This document shows positions 35,622-45,527 of a stretch of DNA of 64,000 nucleotides, in pieces. A program made the translations under genes and the position numbers. The notes beneath the pieces are model-generated. The model had not been told where the DNA came from. It made no database searches and saw only the letters and a list, made by a program, of their open reading frames with translations. This DNA is from Clostridia bacterium (GTDB taxonomy: Bacteria > Bacillota > Clostridia > Oscillospirales > Acutalibacteraceae), in assembly GCA_017416485.1 (NCBI GenBank), contig JAFQCH010000006.1, positions 34,625 to 98,624 of the forward strand, given 5' to 3'. How positions within the stretch are numbered: position 1 is the first letter of the stretch; every line of letters starts with the position of its first letter.

Positions 35622-38096
35622 TTATTTTGCCGAAAACATAAAGATCATTGCCTTTCTGCCGTCGGGCAGGTCGATGTTAATGCCGTTTTCCATGAGTTCG
35701 ACACCCGTTGCGGTTACGGTGAAATCCGCATTGTCATAATCGCTTACCGTGTAGATCGTGTCGGGTTGAAGGCCGTTGAATTTCAAAGTAAAGGTTTTTT
35801 CCTTTACATCAACACGCTTGTAAACCAGAGCATAGCCGTTTTCGGCTTCGTAATCGGAATACTGCATGGCGAGCATTTCATCTCTGTCGAGCGAACCGCC
35901 TGTCAGTGGATAATACTGCTCGGTCTGTGCGGCACGCAAGTCGTCATACTTGCAGTAATTTTCGTGGTGCACATGGCCGAATGTAGTCACGTTCATCGGA
36001 ATAATGCTTGTGCGCTCGGCGTATTCATCGTCCATGTAAAGCAGCGTACCCGTCACGGGCATCCAGAACGAGAGCGCGTAGGTATGGGTCTGCGTGGCTT
36101 CCAGAATGTCGCCGTGCGGTGCACAGTTGTAGTCACTGCGCCACACGGGCACACCGCGGTGCATCATTTCAAGGTCAAGCCGTCTGCCGCCCGAAGCACA
36201 GTTGTCAAGCATCAGCCCCGGCACGTTCTCCAGCAGATAATCAAGGTACTTGTAAAGGTTTGTCACATAGTGGTTTTCCGCAATGCCCGTTCTGCCGTCG
36301 TAATAGTCGCGGTCGGCGGTCTGCCAGTATGCAAGCGGTTCGTAGTTGAAATCCTGACGATACACGGACACGCCGTTGGTCAGCATCGAATCTGCAATGA
36401 GGTTGCAAAGATATTCTGTTGCATCGTCGTTTGCAAGGTTCCACATGATGCGGTCATTCTCTCCCACATCCACGATCCACTGCGGGTTTTCCTGCATGGC
36501 AACATTGTAAAGGGCAGTGCCCCTGATGAGCCGTTCAGGCTCGTACCACAGCACAAGGCCGCAACCTTTGTTCTTTGCATAGTCAGACAACTCAATAATA
36601 CCGTTGTCGTAGCGGTCGGGGTCGGGAGTCCAGGAGCCGACACCGTCCCACCAGCCTTCGGTGAAATCATACCAGCCTGCATCCATCCAGAAATTGTCGA
36701 CCTTTTCGTAAATGTCATCTCCGAAGGTGTCAAGCGTTGCAATGATTTCGTCTGCCGTGGCAACCGAGTGCGGGCCTGCCACTTCCATCATGGTGACCCT
36801 GTCGGGAATGTTTTCGGGATATACGCAGTTTTCTACCCATGCGCGGAAGGCATTGAATCCCTTGAGGGGATTTTCGTTTTCGTAGAAGGTGACCGAAATC
36901 AGCGGAGAACGGATTTCTTCCTCGGGAAGAAGATAGGTTTCAAATGTTTCCTGCTTGGCAGTGCACAGGACGCCCGAAGCGGACTTTTTGATGGTGGCAT
37001 CCCACTGTCCTGTCCAGCCAATGCCGAGCACAATGCCGTAGTGCGCACCCGCAAGGTTGAAATAGGGCAAAAACGCATCGCTTGAACGGCCATTCACGGC
37101 GGCAAATTTTGCGGGCAGTGCGTTAACACCCGTTTTGAGCATGGTGAAATCTTCTGCCGAATCATGGCTGCCCGTGGTGCAATACAACTTTGCCTTGCCG
37201 ATGCCGAAGTCATTGTAAAGACCATAAAAATCGCTGATAACGGGAGAATTTGTGTCGGCAATATTTTTTACATACACCGTCCATTCGCAGGTGGCATTCT
37301 CCATGTAAAGCACTGCATCCACGGTCACTTTGATGCCGTCTGCCTGATTGGTGTAGGTCACAAGATTTCTGCGTCTGCCTGCGTATGCGTCTTCGGTGCT
37401 GAGAATGCTGTAGGTTTCAACCGTCCAGTCTGCCATATTATTCTGCATCACTTTACCGTCGAGCGTCATTGCAAAAGGCAGGGTATTGGTCGTATTGTTG
37501 ACAAATGTTTCAACAAACCACTGCTCGGCGCGTTCCTTTTCCGTTTTTGAAACAAGTGCATCCTCTGCCGCAATGCTTTCGAAGGTGAAATTCTTTTCAT
37601 AGCGCAGCAGTTTCACATCTTCGCGGTTGTAAACAAGATTTGCAACCGCGAAAACACCGAACATCACAATTGCCATTACAACACCGAACGCACGGTTTTT
37701 GTTGGCGGCAATCAGTGCAAAGGTCAGGCAAGTCAGCACGGCAAGCACCGCCAGAAGAACCGTTATTGCCGCAGACACGGCCTCATAGTTGAACTGCCCG
37801 TCCACATTCACCACGGCGGTGATGCCCCAGAACAAGCCGTTAAACAGCACCGCACCGCACACAAAGCCGAGTATGTATTTGAGCACACCTTTTTTTCCTT
37901 TGGCAATTGCCGCACCTGTCAGCGCGGTCAGCGCACCGAAGGACACCGAACACAAAAGGGCATTCAGCGCCACAATGGGCAGATTCGTCCAGTCGAGGTA
38001 TTCATAGTACAGCGCATAAAGGCCATACAAAAACAGTGCCGTTGCCGCAACGGAAACTGCCGCAAAAATTGCATTTTTCGCCTTTTGATTCTTCAT
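35622..38096 (-). CDS. Membrane-anchored GH36 alpha-galactosidase
   Basis: 824 residues. The first 155 residues hold five hydrophobic segments (from KNAIFAAVSVAATALFLYGL to VVMAIVMFGVFAVANLVY), then an extended GH36 enzyme begins. The barrel shows FWMDAGWYD, LVLWYEPERL, nucleophile Asp582 in YRQDFNY and acid/base Asp641 in CASGGRRLDLE, all intact. A five-helix N-terminal membrane domain on GH36 is unusual. With an odd number of helices the catalytic part would lie on the opposite side of the membrane from the N-terminus, probably outside. It is a lone gene behind a divergent AbrB-like regulator. Confidence 0.85.
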   Translation of the reverse strand: MKNQKAKNAIFAAVSVAATALFLYGLYALYYEYLDWTNLPIVALNALLCSVSFGALTALTGAAIAKGKKGVLKYILGFVCGAVLFNGLFWGITAVVNVDGQFNYEAVSAAITVLLAVLAVLTCLTFALIAANKNRAFGVVMAIVMFGVFAVANLVYNREDVKLLRYEKNFTFESIAAEDALVSKTEKERAEQWFVETFVNNTTNTLPFAMTLDGKVMQNNMADWTVETYSILSTEDAYAGRRRNLVTYTNQADGIKVTVDAVLYMENATCEWTVYVKNIADTNSPVISDFYGLYNDFGIGKAKLYCTTGSHDSAEDFTMLKTGVNALPAKFAAVNGRSSDAFLPYFNLAGAHYGIVLGIGWTGQWDATIKKSASGVLCTAKQETFETYLLPEEEIRSPLISVTFYENENPLKGFNAFRAWVENCVYPENIPDRVTMMEVAGPHSVATADEIIATLDTFGDDIYEKVDNFWMDAGWYDFTEGWWDGVGSWTPDPDRYDNGIIELSDYAKNKGCGLVLWYEPERLIRGTALYNVAMQENPQWIVDVGENDRIMWNLANDDATEYLCNLIADSMLTNGVSVYRQDFNYEPLAYWQTADRDYYDGRTGIAENHYVTNLYKYLDYLLENVPGLMLDNCASGGRRLDLEMMHRGVPVWRSDYNCAPHGDILEATQTHTYALSFWMPVTGTLLYMDDEYAERTSIIPMNVTTFGHVHHENYCKYDDLRAAQTEQYYPLTGGSLDRDEMLAMQYSDYEAENGYALVYKRVDVKEKTFTLKFNGLQPDTIYTVSDYDNADFTVTATGVELMENGINIDLPDGRKAMIFMFSAK

Positions 38097-38242
38097 ACCT
38101 TACCCTCCGCACAAGAAGATTTTGTATACATCCATCATACCAAATCCGAGGTTTTTCGTCAATCTTCATTTTGTTTTGCGGGCAGATAATCCTGTTTTCT
38201 TTGCATAAAAACCTGAAATTTTTGCATTCGACAGTCTTCGAC

Positions 38243-38271
38243 TTGACAAAAATGCCATTTTTTGCTATTTT
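38243..38271 (+). promoter_or_regulatory. Promoter of AbrB-like gene
   Basis: TTGACA-N17-TATTTT, 43 bases before the ATG. Confidence 0.6.
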
Positions 38272-38314
38272 AATAACACAAACAAAAAACAACCTTTTTC
38301 GGGAGGCCAAAGAG

Positions 38315-38566
38315 ATGAAATCACTCGGAATTATAAGAAAGCTGGACAATGCGGGCCGTTTTGTGATGCCCATTTCCCTGCGCCGTACATTGGGGCTTGA
38401 CAAGGCCGACGGCGCTGTTGAAATTTTTGTGGATGGTGACACGGTGATGCTGCGCCGCTACAGCCCCGCCTGCATTTTTTGCAAAAGCATGGACAATACA
38501 ATTGAATTTGCAGACACCATCGTTTGCAAGGAATGCGCCCAAAAGCTCGGCAAAATGGCAGAATAA
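38315..38566 (+). CDS. AbrB-family transition-state regulator with C-terminal Cys motif
   Basis: 83 residues. The swapped-hairpin AbrB DNA-binding domain is KSLGIIRKLDNAGRFVMPIS followed by LRRTLGL and GDTVMLRRYSPACIFC. The C-terminus contains two CxxC pairs (CIFC, CKEC), common in clostridial AbrB proteins and likely binding zinc. It should be a global repressor of transition-phase genes. GGGAGG precedes the ATG; the DUF1294 gene follows at 12 bases. Confidence 0.9.
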   Translation: MKSLGIIRKLDNAGRFVMPISLRRTLGLDKADGAVEIFVDGDTVMLRRYSPACIFCKSMDNTIEFADTIVCKECAQKLGKMAE

Positions 38567-38578
38567 AAGGAGCCGCCC

Positions 38579-38848
38579 ATGGAAATTCTTTTATTGTATG
38601 CTGCGGTGATTTCGCTTATTACCGCTGCTGTTACGGTGTATGACAAAATTGCCGCCAAAAAAGGGGCTTGGCGGATTTCCGAAAAAACCTTGCTGCTTCT
38701 GGCACTTGCGGGCGGTGCTGCGGCAGAGCTTGCGGTTATGCTGGCCATTCGCCACAAAACCAAGCACAAAAAATTTATGATCGGCTTGCCCGCCATGCTC
38801 ATTCTGCACGTTGCAATTGTTGCCGCGGCGGTGTTGTTTATTCTTTAA
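38579..38848 (+). CDS. DUF1294 membrane protein
   Basis: 89 residues with three membrane segments and the family core AAKKGAWRISEKTLLLLALAG and GAAAELAVMLAIRHKTKHKK. DUF1294 proteins are of unknown function and common in Firmicutes. AAAGGAG precedes the ATG; co-transcribed with the AbrB-like gene. Confidence 0.9.
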   Translation: MEILLLYAAVISLITAAVTVYDKIAAKKGAWRISEKTLLLLALAGGAAAELAVMLAIRHKTKHKKFMIGLPAMLILHVAIVAAAVLFIL

Positions 38849-38857
38849 AAACCAAAA

Positions 38858-38889
38858 AAAAGGGGCTGTTGCACGGCAACGGCCCCTTT
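38858..38889. terminator. Bidirectional terminator
   Basis: AGGGGCTGTTGC and GCAACGGCCCCT pair around a three-base loop, between the DUF1294 gene and the converging V-ATPase operon. Confidence 0.9.
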
Positions 38890-38908
38890 GGCTTTTATAT
38901 TCTTTTTT

Positions 38909-39334
38909 TTAGCCGAGTGCGACCATGCTGAAAACGAGGGCAAACAGAGCAACCGTTTCGCAAAGACCGACAACGGTGATATACTGCGCAAAGCCTTTTC
39001 CTGTTTCTGCGAGAGCATCGGCACCTGCGGCACCTGCCTTACCCTGCATGACAGCAGAGATTGCCATGGCAAGACCCGAAGCGATGCCAAGACCGAACAG
39101 GAATGCGGGGTCTGCACCTGAATCCTTCATCTGCTGCATCAGCAGGAAGCCGTAAATGGTCTGTGTGAGGGGGGCACCTGCAAAAACGGTGAGGATGAAG
39201 GGGGCTGCTTTGTTGCTCATGTAGCACTTTTTCCATGCGCCGATGGATGCCTGTCCTGCAAAGCCGATACCGATTGCAGAGCCGATTGCGGCAATACCCA
39301 TTGCCAGAGCTGTTGCCAATAAACCTAAATTCAT
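38909..39334 (-). CDS. ntpK: V/A-type ATPase rotor subunit K
   Basis: 141 residues, four membrane helices as a duplicated hairpin. The second hairpin carries the ion-binding Glu126 in GLCETVAL. Thr57, Gln58 (APLTQTIYGF) and Gln97 (MQGKAGAAG) align with the sodium ligands of the Enterococcus hirae NtpK ring, so sodium coupling is likely by comparison from memory. Last gene of the operon, 19 bases after subunit I. Confidence 0.93.
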   Translation of the reverse strand: MNLGLLATALAMGIAAIGSAIGIGFAGQASIGAWKKCYMSNKAAPFILTVFAGAPLTQTIYGFLLMQQMKDSGADPAFLFGLGIASGLAMAISAVMQGKAGAAGADALAETGKGFAQYITVVGLCETVALFALVFSMVALG

Positions 39335-39353
39335 AATGATTTCTCCTTAAATT

Positions 39354-41261
39354 TTATTCTTCAAAGGGTTTGAATTTATGCCCACTCCAGGACATATCAA
39401 GATGCGATGAAAATTCCAGTGTGTTCAAACGGATGCCGTGCACGATGACGGACAGCACATTGAGAATCATATTCAGTCCGTGGCCGAACACAAGAAGCAC
39501 GATTGCAATGATCATGAACAGGAAATTGCCCAGAAGCGGGCCTGCAAGCTCGTTGACGGTGGCGGAAATGGCAGCACCGGCAAGGCCGACCGCCCACAGA
39601 CGGATATAAGACACGATGTCCGAGAACACGTTGACGATGCCCAGAAGCACCGAAACGATGTTTTTAAGGCTTGCGAGGATGGATTTTCCGATGTTGCCTT
39701 CGTAATTAGCGAACACGAAGCTCAGCACAAAACCGACTGCGACCATCACAAGTGCGACCGTGCCGACAGGTACACCGCCGATGACCAATCCGAACGGGAA
39801 CACCGCGCCGTTGACCACGAAGCTCAACACAACATAGAAAATACCGACAAGCTGCATGACAGAGCCGATGTCTGCAAGAATTTTAATTGATTTCCTGTTT
39901 CGTGCGGCGACCTTGATGTGTGCCACGGTGAGTTGCACAAGCGCCAGCGAGAAGCAGAAAATCTGCAGATTCTGTGCGGTGGTAAGACCCGCTTCACCGT
40001 TTGTCCACGGCGGGTACCAGATTTTGTCGGCATACACGTTGGAAATGACGGGAATCGACAATTTCTGCAACCATTCGGGGATTTGTTCGGGTGCAAGACC
40101 GAACCATGTGCAGGTAACAGTGCCCCACAAGATGGTGGAAAGCCCGAACAGTCCCAAAAGCAGGAATGCGGGGGGCATTTTCTTTTTTGCGGCGGCTGTT
40201 TTTGCCATCAGAATACCTGTGACGGCACAGATGAAAAGGCCGTAACCGCCGTCACCGAAGATGATGCCGAAGAAAATGAGGATGAAGCCCAAAAACCAAC
40301 CAGAAATATCATATTCAAAATAGCCGGGCACGGTACCGAGGAAGTCGGTCAGGGGGTAAATGAGGCTGACAAACTTGTTATTTTTCAGCTTCGTGGGCAC
40401 GTTGTCTTCTTCGGTGGGGTCTTCAGCAAGAAGCGCCCATGCGTTTTCTTTGGCGGCAGTCTGCAAGCGGGGAAGATTTTCTTCCTCCACAAATCCCGTA
40501 AAGTAGTTTACCTTTACTTTGCTTTTGTCTGACAGGCACTCGCTTGCCATACCCGCGGCATGTTTTTCAAACTCCATGTCCTTTTCGCAGGCTTTGATTG
40601 CCGTTTTAAAGCAGGTTTCGCAGTCTGCAAAGGCAACAACGGCTTCGTCAATTTCTTTGATGCGTTTTGCCAGTTCTTCGCACTTTTGCCGCAATGCTTC
40701 GGTGGATACGGTGGGCAATTGCACGCTGTAGCGGCGTAAAGATGCGGTTTCGTCCGTATCTTCTTCCCTTTGAATGAGCAGGAAACGCACGGATGTTTTT
40801 GTTTTTTGCAAAGCCAATGTTTTTACATTTTCGCTTACATTTTCGTATTCGTCTTTCGGCATTTCATAAAGCGAAAGGCGGATATTTTTTTCTGCGAGCT
40901 GTGCAAAAAGTGCGGGGTCGATATCGCCCCAATCTTTCAGGCGGTCAAGCTCGGCACCGACAGAAAGCATTGTGGCAGTGCACTGCTTTTTTTCTTCGTC
41001 GAGGGCAACGATTTGCTGTGCAATATCCATGACCTGTGCGGGGGCGATGTCACGCGAGCCCGCGTTTTTGACTTTCTTTTCCGAAATGCAATACAAAGCG
41101 CGTTCAAGCAGATTGATTTTTTCTTTGATGTCATCAATTCTTTTGCCCGTGCTCTCGGTTTCTTCAATGTGCATGATGCCGAGGGAGCGCAGCTTGCGGA
41201 GCGTTTCGGTCTTTTGATCTCCCATGATGATGAGAGAAACTTTTTTCATCGGCACGATCAT
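39354..41261 (-). CDS. ntpI: V/A-type ATPase subunit I (a-type stator)
   Basis: 635 residues: cytoplasmic N-terminal half with coiled coils and a C-terminal membrane half of about seven helices (GWFLGFILIFFGIIFGDGGYG onward). The helix IRLWAVGLAGAAISATVNEL contains the Arg that faces the rotor glutamate. It forms the ion half-channels and the peripheral stalk attachment. Its start overlaps the subunit D stop by four bases. Confidence 0.95.
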   Translation of the reverse strand: MIVPMKKVSLIIMGDQKTETLRKLRSLGIMHIEETESTGKRIDDIKEKINLLERALYCISEKKVKNAGSRDIAPAQVMDIAQQIVALDEEKKQCTATMLSVGAELDRLKDWGDIDPALFAQLAEKNIRLSLYEMPKDEYENVSENVKTLALQKTKTSVRFLLIQREEDTDETASLRRYSVQLPTVSTEALRQKCEELAKRIKEIDEAVVAFADCETCFKTAIKACEKDMEFEKHAAGMASECLSDKSKVKVNYFTGFVEEENLPRLQTAAKENAWALLAEDPTEEDNVPTKLKNNKFVSLIYPLTDFLGTVPGYFEYDISGWFLGFILIFFGIIFGDGGYGLFICAVTGILMAKTAAAKKKMPPAFLLLGLFGLSTILWGTVTCTWFGLAPEQIPEWLQKLSIPVISNVYADKIWYPPWTNGEAGLTTAQNLQIFCFSLALVQLTVAHIKVAARNRKSIKILADIGSVMQLVGIFYVVLSFVVNGAVFPFGLVIGGVPVGTVALVMVAVGFVLSFVFANYEGNIGKSILASLKNIVSVLLGIVNVFSDIVSYIRLWAVGLAGAAISATVNELAGPLLGNFLFMIIAIVLLVFGHGLNMILNVLSVIVHGIRLNTLEFSSHLDMSWSGHKFKPFEE

Positions 41262-41890
41262 AACGAATACACCTCCTCGACGGGTTGTGCATCGTCGCGT
41301 GCGGCGATTTTGCGTTTGGAAATTTTGGAACGCACAACGGCACTGACCTGCTGGTCTGCCAGATAAACGGATATTTTGCGGATATTTGCCTGCGTTTCGG
41401 GGATTTTGACCTTTTCAAACAGGTTGACCCTTTGCGAGGTGGCAAGCAGCTCTTTGTTCAGAAGCCTGACCTGCTCGTCGAGCACGTCTGCCTCTAAATC
41501 CAGCGAGATGGCTTTTTCCATGTGGTTGGCGGCAAGATCGACCCACAGCGGGGTGGTATACAGATCGTAGTCCGCACGGGAAAAATCAGCACCCTCATAC
41601 ACGGGGATGGAAACACCCGCGATGTTGCCTTCGCCCTTGCGGATGTTGCGCACGGAGATGATACCGTCGGGGAAGGCTTCTTCTTCGCTGAACACGGCAA
41701 TCCACGAGGAAAAGCCTTGTTCGAGGGATTCTCTTTGGGCGCGGACCGCTTTCGCTTTCGCTTCGATGGTGCGGATTTCTGCCTGCAACTGTTGTTTTTT
41801 GAGCGTCAGGGTCGGCAAATATCTGCGGTACATTTTCAGGGCATCCTTTTGTACCTTTAACTCATTTTTGGTTAATTTGATTTTTGCCAA
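41258..41890 (-). CDS. ntpD: V/A-type ATPase subunit D (central shaft)
   Basis: 210 residues, long antiparallel coiled coil at both ends (KIKLTKNELKVQKDALKMYR and NKELLATSQRVNLFEKVKIP) as usual for the shaft subunit that turns inside the A3B3 head. 13 bases after subunit B; its stop overlaps the next gene. Confidence 0.93.
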   Translation of the reverse strand: MAKIKLTKNELKVQKDALKMYRRYLPTLTLKKQQLQAEIRTIEAKAKAVRAQRESLEQGFSSWIAVFSEEEAFPDGIISVRNIRKGEGNIAGVSIPVYEGADFSRADYDLYTTPLWVDLAANHMEKAISLDLEADVLDEQVRLLNKELLATSQRVNLFEKVKIPETQANIRKISVYLADQQVSAVVRSKISKRKIAARDDAQPVEEVYSL

Positions 41891-41903
41891 AATACTGTCC
41901 CCC

Positions 41904-43199
41904 TTAGTTTACGGGCCAGAAGGCTTCCGTGAGGTCGGACTTGATGCCGGTTTCATCCTTTTCGAAACATTCTGCCAGGATTTTCCAGCCCGTGTCGAGG
42001 GATTCTTCCAGCGGCATGTTGACGGAAAGATCCATCAGTCTGTTTTCAAAAAGAAGACCGTATTTCAGCAGTTTTTCATCCCAGCGGCTCATGGCAAAGC
42101 CCATGTTCTTCTTTTCGAGGGTTTCTTTGTAAGAAGAATACAGACGGATCATGGCATCCATGAGTGCACGGTGGTCCTTGCGGGTCTTACCGTTAACATT
42201 CTGCTTGAGACGGGAGAGTGAACCGAAGGGTTCGATTCTGCCGCCTTTAAGGTAATACTGTCCTTCGGTGATATAGCCCGTGTTGTCGGGGACGGGGTGG
42301 GTAACGTCGTCACCGGGCATGGTGGTGACGGCAAGAACGGTAACGGAACCCGAATTTGCAAAGTCAACCGCCTTTTCGTAGCGGGATGCAAGCTGCGAAT
42401 ACAAATCACCGGGGTAGCCTCGGTTGGAGGGCACCTGCTCTTGCGTGATGGCGATTTCCTTCATGGAGTCGGCAAAGTTGGTCATGTCGGTCAGCAGCAC
42501 AAGCACGTCCTTGTCCTGCAAGGCGAACTGTTCGGCAACTGCCAGTGCCATGTCGGGAATCATCATACATTCAACAGTGGGGTCGGATGCGGTGTGAATG
42601 AACATAACGGTTTTGCTCAGAGCGCCGCCGTTGGAAAGTTCTTCTTTAAAATAAAGGAAATCATCGTATTTAAGCCCCATGCCGCCCAGCACGATGACAT
42701 CGGCATCTGCCTGTAAGGCAATGCGTGCAAGAAGCTGGTTGTAAGGCTCGCCCGAAATAGAGAAAATGGGCAGTTTCTGCGACACGACAAGGGTATTGAA
42801 CATGTCGATCATGGGAATATTGGTACGCATCATGCGGTTGGCAAGAATACGCTTGGTGGGATTGACGGACGGTCCACCGATGGACTTCATGTTGTCGGTA
42901 AGAGCGGGGCCCTTGTCACGCGGTTCACCCGAACCGTCGAAAATGCGGCCGAGCAAATCTTCGCTGAACGAAACACGCATTTCATGGCCCAAAAAACGAA
43001 CTTCGTCGCCCGTGGAAACACCCTGACCGCCTGCAAACACCTGCAGGGAAACCAGATTGCCGTCAATTTTGTTGACCTGTGCGAGGGATTTGCCGAAACG
43101 GGTGGTGATCTGTGCCAATTCCTGATAGCGTACGCCGTCAGCACGCACGGTAATGACGTTACCCGTAACGGATTCGATTTTATTATAAACTTTGCTCAT
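41904..43199 (-). CDS. ntpB: V/A-type ATPase subunit B (non-catalytic)
   Basis: 431 residues. It aligns with the B subunit: [35 protein letters not shown] replacing the P-loop region, and [20 protein letters not shown] and [19 protein letters not shown]. It alternates with subunit A in the head. I place the start at ATG 43199 behind AAAGGCGGTG; a GTG six bases earlier overlaps the subunit A stop. Confidence 0.96.
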   Translation of the reverse strand: MSKVYNKIESVTGNVITVRADGVRYQELAQITTRFGKSLAQVNKIDGNLVSLQVFAGGQGVSTGDEVRFLGHEMRVSFSEDLLGRIFDGSGEPRDKGPALTDNMKSIGGPSVNPTKRILANRMMRTNIPMIDMFNTLVVSQKLPIFSISGEPYNQLLARIALQADADVIVLGGMGLKYDDFLYFKEELSNGGALSKTVMFIHTASDPTVECMMIPDMALAVAEQFALQDKDVLVLLTDMTNFADSMKEIAITQEQVPSNRGYPGDLYSQLASRYEKAVDFANSGSVTVLAVTTMPGDDVTHPVPDNTGYITEGQYYLKGGRIEPFGSLSRLKQNVNGKTRKDHRALMDAMIRLYSSYKETLEKKNMGFAMSRWDEKLLKYGLLFENRLMDLSVNMPLEESLDTGWKILAECFEKDETGIKSDLTEAFWPVN

Positions 43200-43201
43200 T
43201 T

Positions 43202-44971
43202 TCACACACCGCCTTTCAACAAACGCTCGGCTTTGTTTCCTAATTTGCCGTCGCCGTCGGCATAAAGCATTTCAATTTCATTTTCCGCTTTTGCAAAGGC
43301 TTCACTCTTGAATGCGGTATAATTCCAGTCAATGAATTTCTGACGCAAACGGTTAAAGAAGCTGCGTGCACTGTCTTTGTCAGCGAGTGCATATTCACTG
43401 CCGAGCACAACAATGAGCTTATCGGTTACATAACGCTGACGCTCCTTGGAGGTGTCGGCATCAATCAAATCGAAGGAATTCTGCTGCAGATACACAGCAT
43501 CCAGCATTTCCGCTTTCAGATAGACGATATAGTCTTCAAGGCTTGTGCCTTCTTCACCGACGACCTTCATCATCGAGCCGATTTCATCGCCGTGCAGAAG
43601 AATATTCCTGCAGAATGCACACTTGACGGGTTCGGTGACGGTCTTGTATTTCGACCACGAAATCAGCGGATCAATGGCGGGGTATTTTCTTGCATCCGAG
43701 CGTTCACGGGAAAGACCGTGGAACGCACCGACCACCTTGAGCGTTGCCTGGGTGACGGGTTCTTCAAAGTTACCGCCTGCGGGGGAAACCGTGCCGCCGA
43801 TGGTAACAGAGCCTTTGTTGCCGTCGGGCAGAAGCACACAGCCTGCACGTTCATAGAACGCGGCAATGTAGGATTCAAGGTAGGCGGGGAATGCTTCTTC
43901 GCCGGGGATTTCTTCGAGTCTGCCCGACATTTCACGCATTGCCTGCGCCCAACGGGAGGTGGAGTCGGCAAGAAGCAAAACATGCAGCCCCATCTGACGG
44001 TAATATTCAGCCATTGTCACGGCGGTGTAAACCGATGCTTCACGGGATGCGACGGGCATGGACGAGGTGTTGCAGATGATGATGGTGCGTTCCATGAGCG
44101 AACGGCCCGTTCTGGGGTCAATCAGTTCCGGGAATTCGGTGAGGGTTTCCACCACTTCGCCTGCACGTTCACCGACAGCCGCAATGATCACAATATCCAC
44201 ATCCGCATATTTGGAGGTGGTGTGCTGCAAAACGGTCTTGCCTGCGCCGAAGGGACCGGGGGTGCAGTAGGTGCCACCTTTTGCGACGGGGAAAAACGAG
44301 TCGATCAGGCGCACCTTGGTTTCCATGGTTTCGGTGGGAGCAAGGCGCTCGGCGTAGCACTTGACGGCACGCTTGACGGGCCAACGGAAGGACATGGAAA
44401 CGGGAATTTCTCTGCCGCGTTCATCGCAAAGCACGGCAACGGTTTCGTTGATGGTATATTCGCCTTTTTCGGCAATGGATTTGAGGGTATAGGTTCCGAG
44501 CAGATGGAACGGAACAAAAATTTTGTGTGTGAACGGACCTTCGGGCACGGTGCCGAAGTGTTCGCCTGCGCGCAATGTTGCGCCGACCTTGGCGGTGGGG
44601 GTAAATTCCCATTTCTTTTCCGCATGCAGGCCGTCTGCATAATTGCCTCTTTCGAGGAACCAGCCTGCCTGCTCGGCAAGCACGGGCAGCGGATTTTGCA
44701 GGCCGTCATAAATCTGACCCAAAAGCCCCGGGCCTAACTGTGCAGACAGCATTTCGCCCGTGAATTCAACTTCGTCGCCGCATTTGATGCCGATTGTCAT
44801 TTCATAAACCTGTATCTGTGCGATATCGCCGCGGATACGGATGACTTCGCTTTTGAGCTTTGTGCCGTCCACATGCACATAGCAGATTTCGTTCATCGAA
44901 ACATTGCCTTCGAATCGGACGGACACAAGGTTGCCGTTGATACTGACAACCCTTCCTTTGTTTTCGGTCAT
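43202..44971 (-). CDS. ntpA: V/A-type ATPase catalytic subunit A
   Basis: 589 residues. The P-loop [29 protein letters not shown], and [20 protein letters not shown] are standard catalytic-subunit features, and the non-homologous region is present around residues 110-190. It binds and hydrolyses or makes ATP. GGAGGT precedes the ATG, which overlaps the stop of the DUF2764 gene (ATGA type). Confidence 0.97.
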   Translation of the reverse strand: MTENKGRVVSINGNLVSVRFEGNVSMNEICYVHVDGTKLKSEVIRIRGDIAQIQVYEMTIGIKCGDEVEFTGEMLSAQLGPGLLGQIYDGLQNPLPVLAEQAGWFLERGNYADGLHAEKKWEFTPTAKVGATLRAGEHFGTVPEGPFTHKIFVPFHLLGTYTLKSIAEKGEYTINETVAVLCDERGREIPVSMSFRWPVKRAVKCYAERLAPTETMETKVRLIDSFFPVAKGGTYCTPGPFGAGKTVLQHTTSKYADVDIVIIAAVGERAGEVVETLTEFPELIDPRTGRSLMERTIIICNTSSMPVASREASVYTAVTMAEYYRQMGLHVLLLADSTSRWAQAMREMSGRLEEIPGEEAFPAYLESYIAAFYERAGCVLLPDGNKGSVTIGGTVSPAGGNFEEPVTQATLKVVGAFHGLSRERSDARKYPAIDPLISWSKYKTVTEPVKCAFCRNILLHGDEIGSMMKVVGEEGTSLEDYIVYLKAEMLDAVYLQQNSFDLIDADTSKERQRYVTDKLIVVLGSEYALADKDSARSFFNRLRQKFIDWNYTAFKSEAFAKAENEIEMLYADGDGKLGNKAERLLKGGV

Positions 44972-45525
44972 TGCACAACCTCCGGATTTTCTCCATTGAG
45001 AATGGATTGGTAAATATTTTTGTAGGCGGCTTGTCCGCTTTCGGTGTCAAACTGACGCACACGGTCAAGCAGCTTGAGTTTTAAAGAATACCAGAACACA
45101 GATTCCAGCGAAAATGCGTCTGACGGACGCAGATTGTCGAGCAGTTCCACGCGGAAACGGTTGAGGAATTTCTCGGCATCCATGGGGTTTTCGATTTCAA
45201 TTGCCGCACGTGCCGCCTGACTGATATTTGCGGGGAACGACTGCAATTCGCAATCGAAATGCTTTCCCATTTTGTCGGCACGCAATTTGGCAAGTGCCAG
45301 ACGAAGCATGCGTTCATTTTCGAGCCACTGTGACACCACCGCGGATGCTGTTTTTTCTGCGTCCCGCGGGGGATTGAGCGTAATTTTTGCAAGCTCTGCG
45401 AGGGCTTTTTTGTTGAGCAACTGCCCGCACAGCTCGTCGAACCGTGCCTGCGTGACGGGCAGGAGGGCATTTTCGGCAAGTCCGTCCAAAGACGGCAACT
45501 GCGAAATAAGATAATATTCAGCCAT
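44968..45525 (-). CDS. DUF2764 protein of V-type ATPase operon
   Basis: 185 residues beginning AEYYLISQLPSLDG, the typical start of DUF2764 proteins. It occupies the place of subunit C between E and A, as in the operons of Treponema, Chlamydia and Bacteroidetes. By position it should link the rotor to the shaft, but this has not been shown to my knowledge. It lies two bases from subunit E and overlaps subunit A. Confidence 0.85.
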   Translation of the reverse strand: MAEYYLISQLPSLDGLAENALLPVTQARFDELCGQLLNKKALAELAKITLNPPRDAEKTASAVVSQWLENERMLRLALAKLRADKMGKHFDCELQSFPANISQAARAAIEIENPMDAEKFLNRFRVELLDNLRPSDAFSLESVFWYSLKLKLLDRVRQFDTESGQAAYKNIYQSILNGENPEVVQ

Positions 45526-45527
45526 AC

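Noticed and set aside
35472..37085. 537-codon plus-strand frame across the membrane-anchored GH36 gene
   Set aside because: The minus strand encodes intact GH36 motifs; this frame has none and also overlaps the feo promoter.
43592..44737. Plus-strand frame opposite V-ATPase subunit A
   Set aside because: His/Gly/Phe-rich translation is a shadow of the P-loop ATPase gene.
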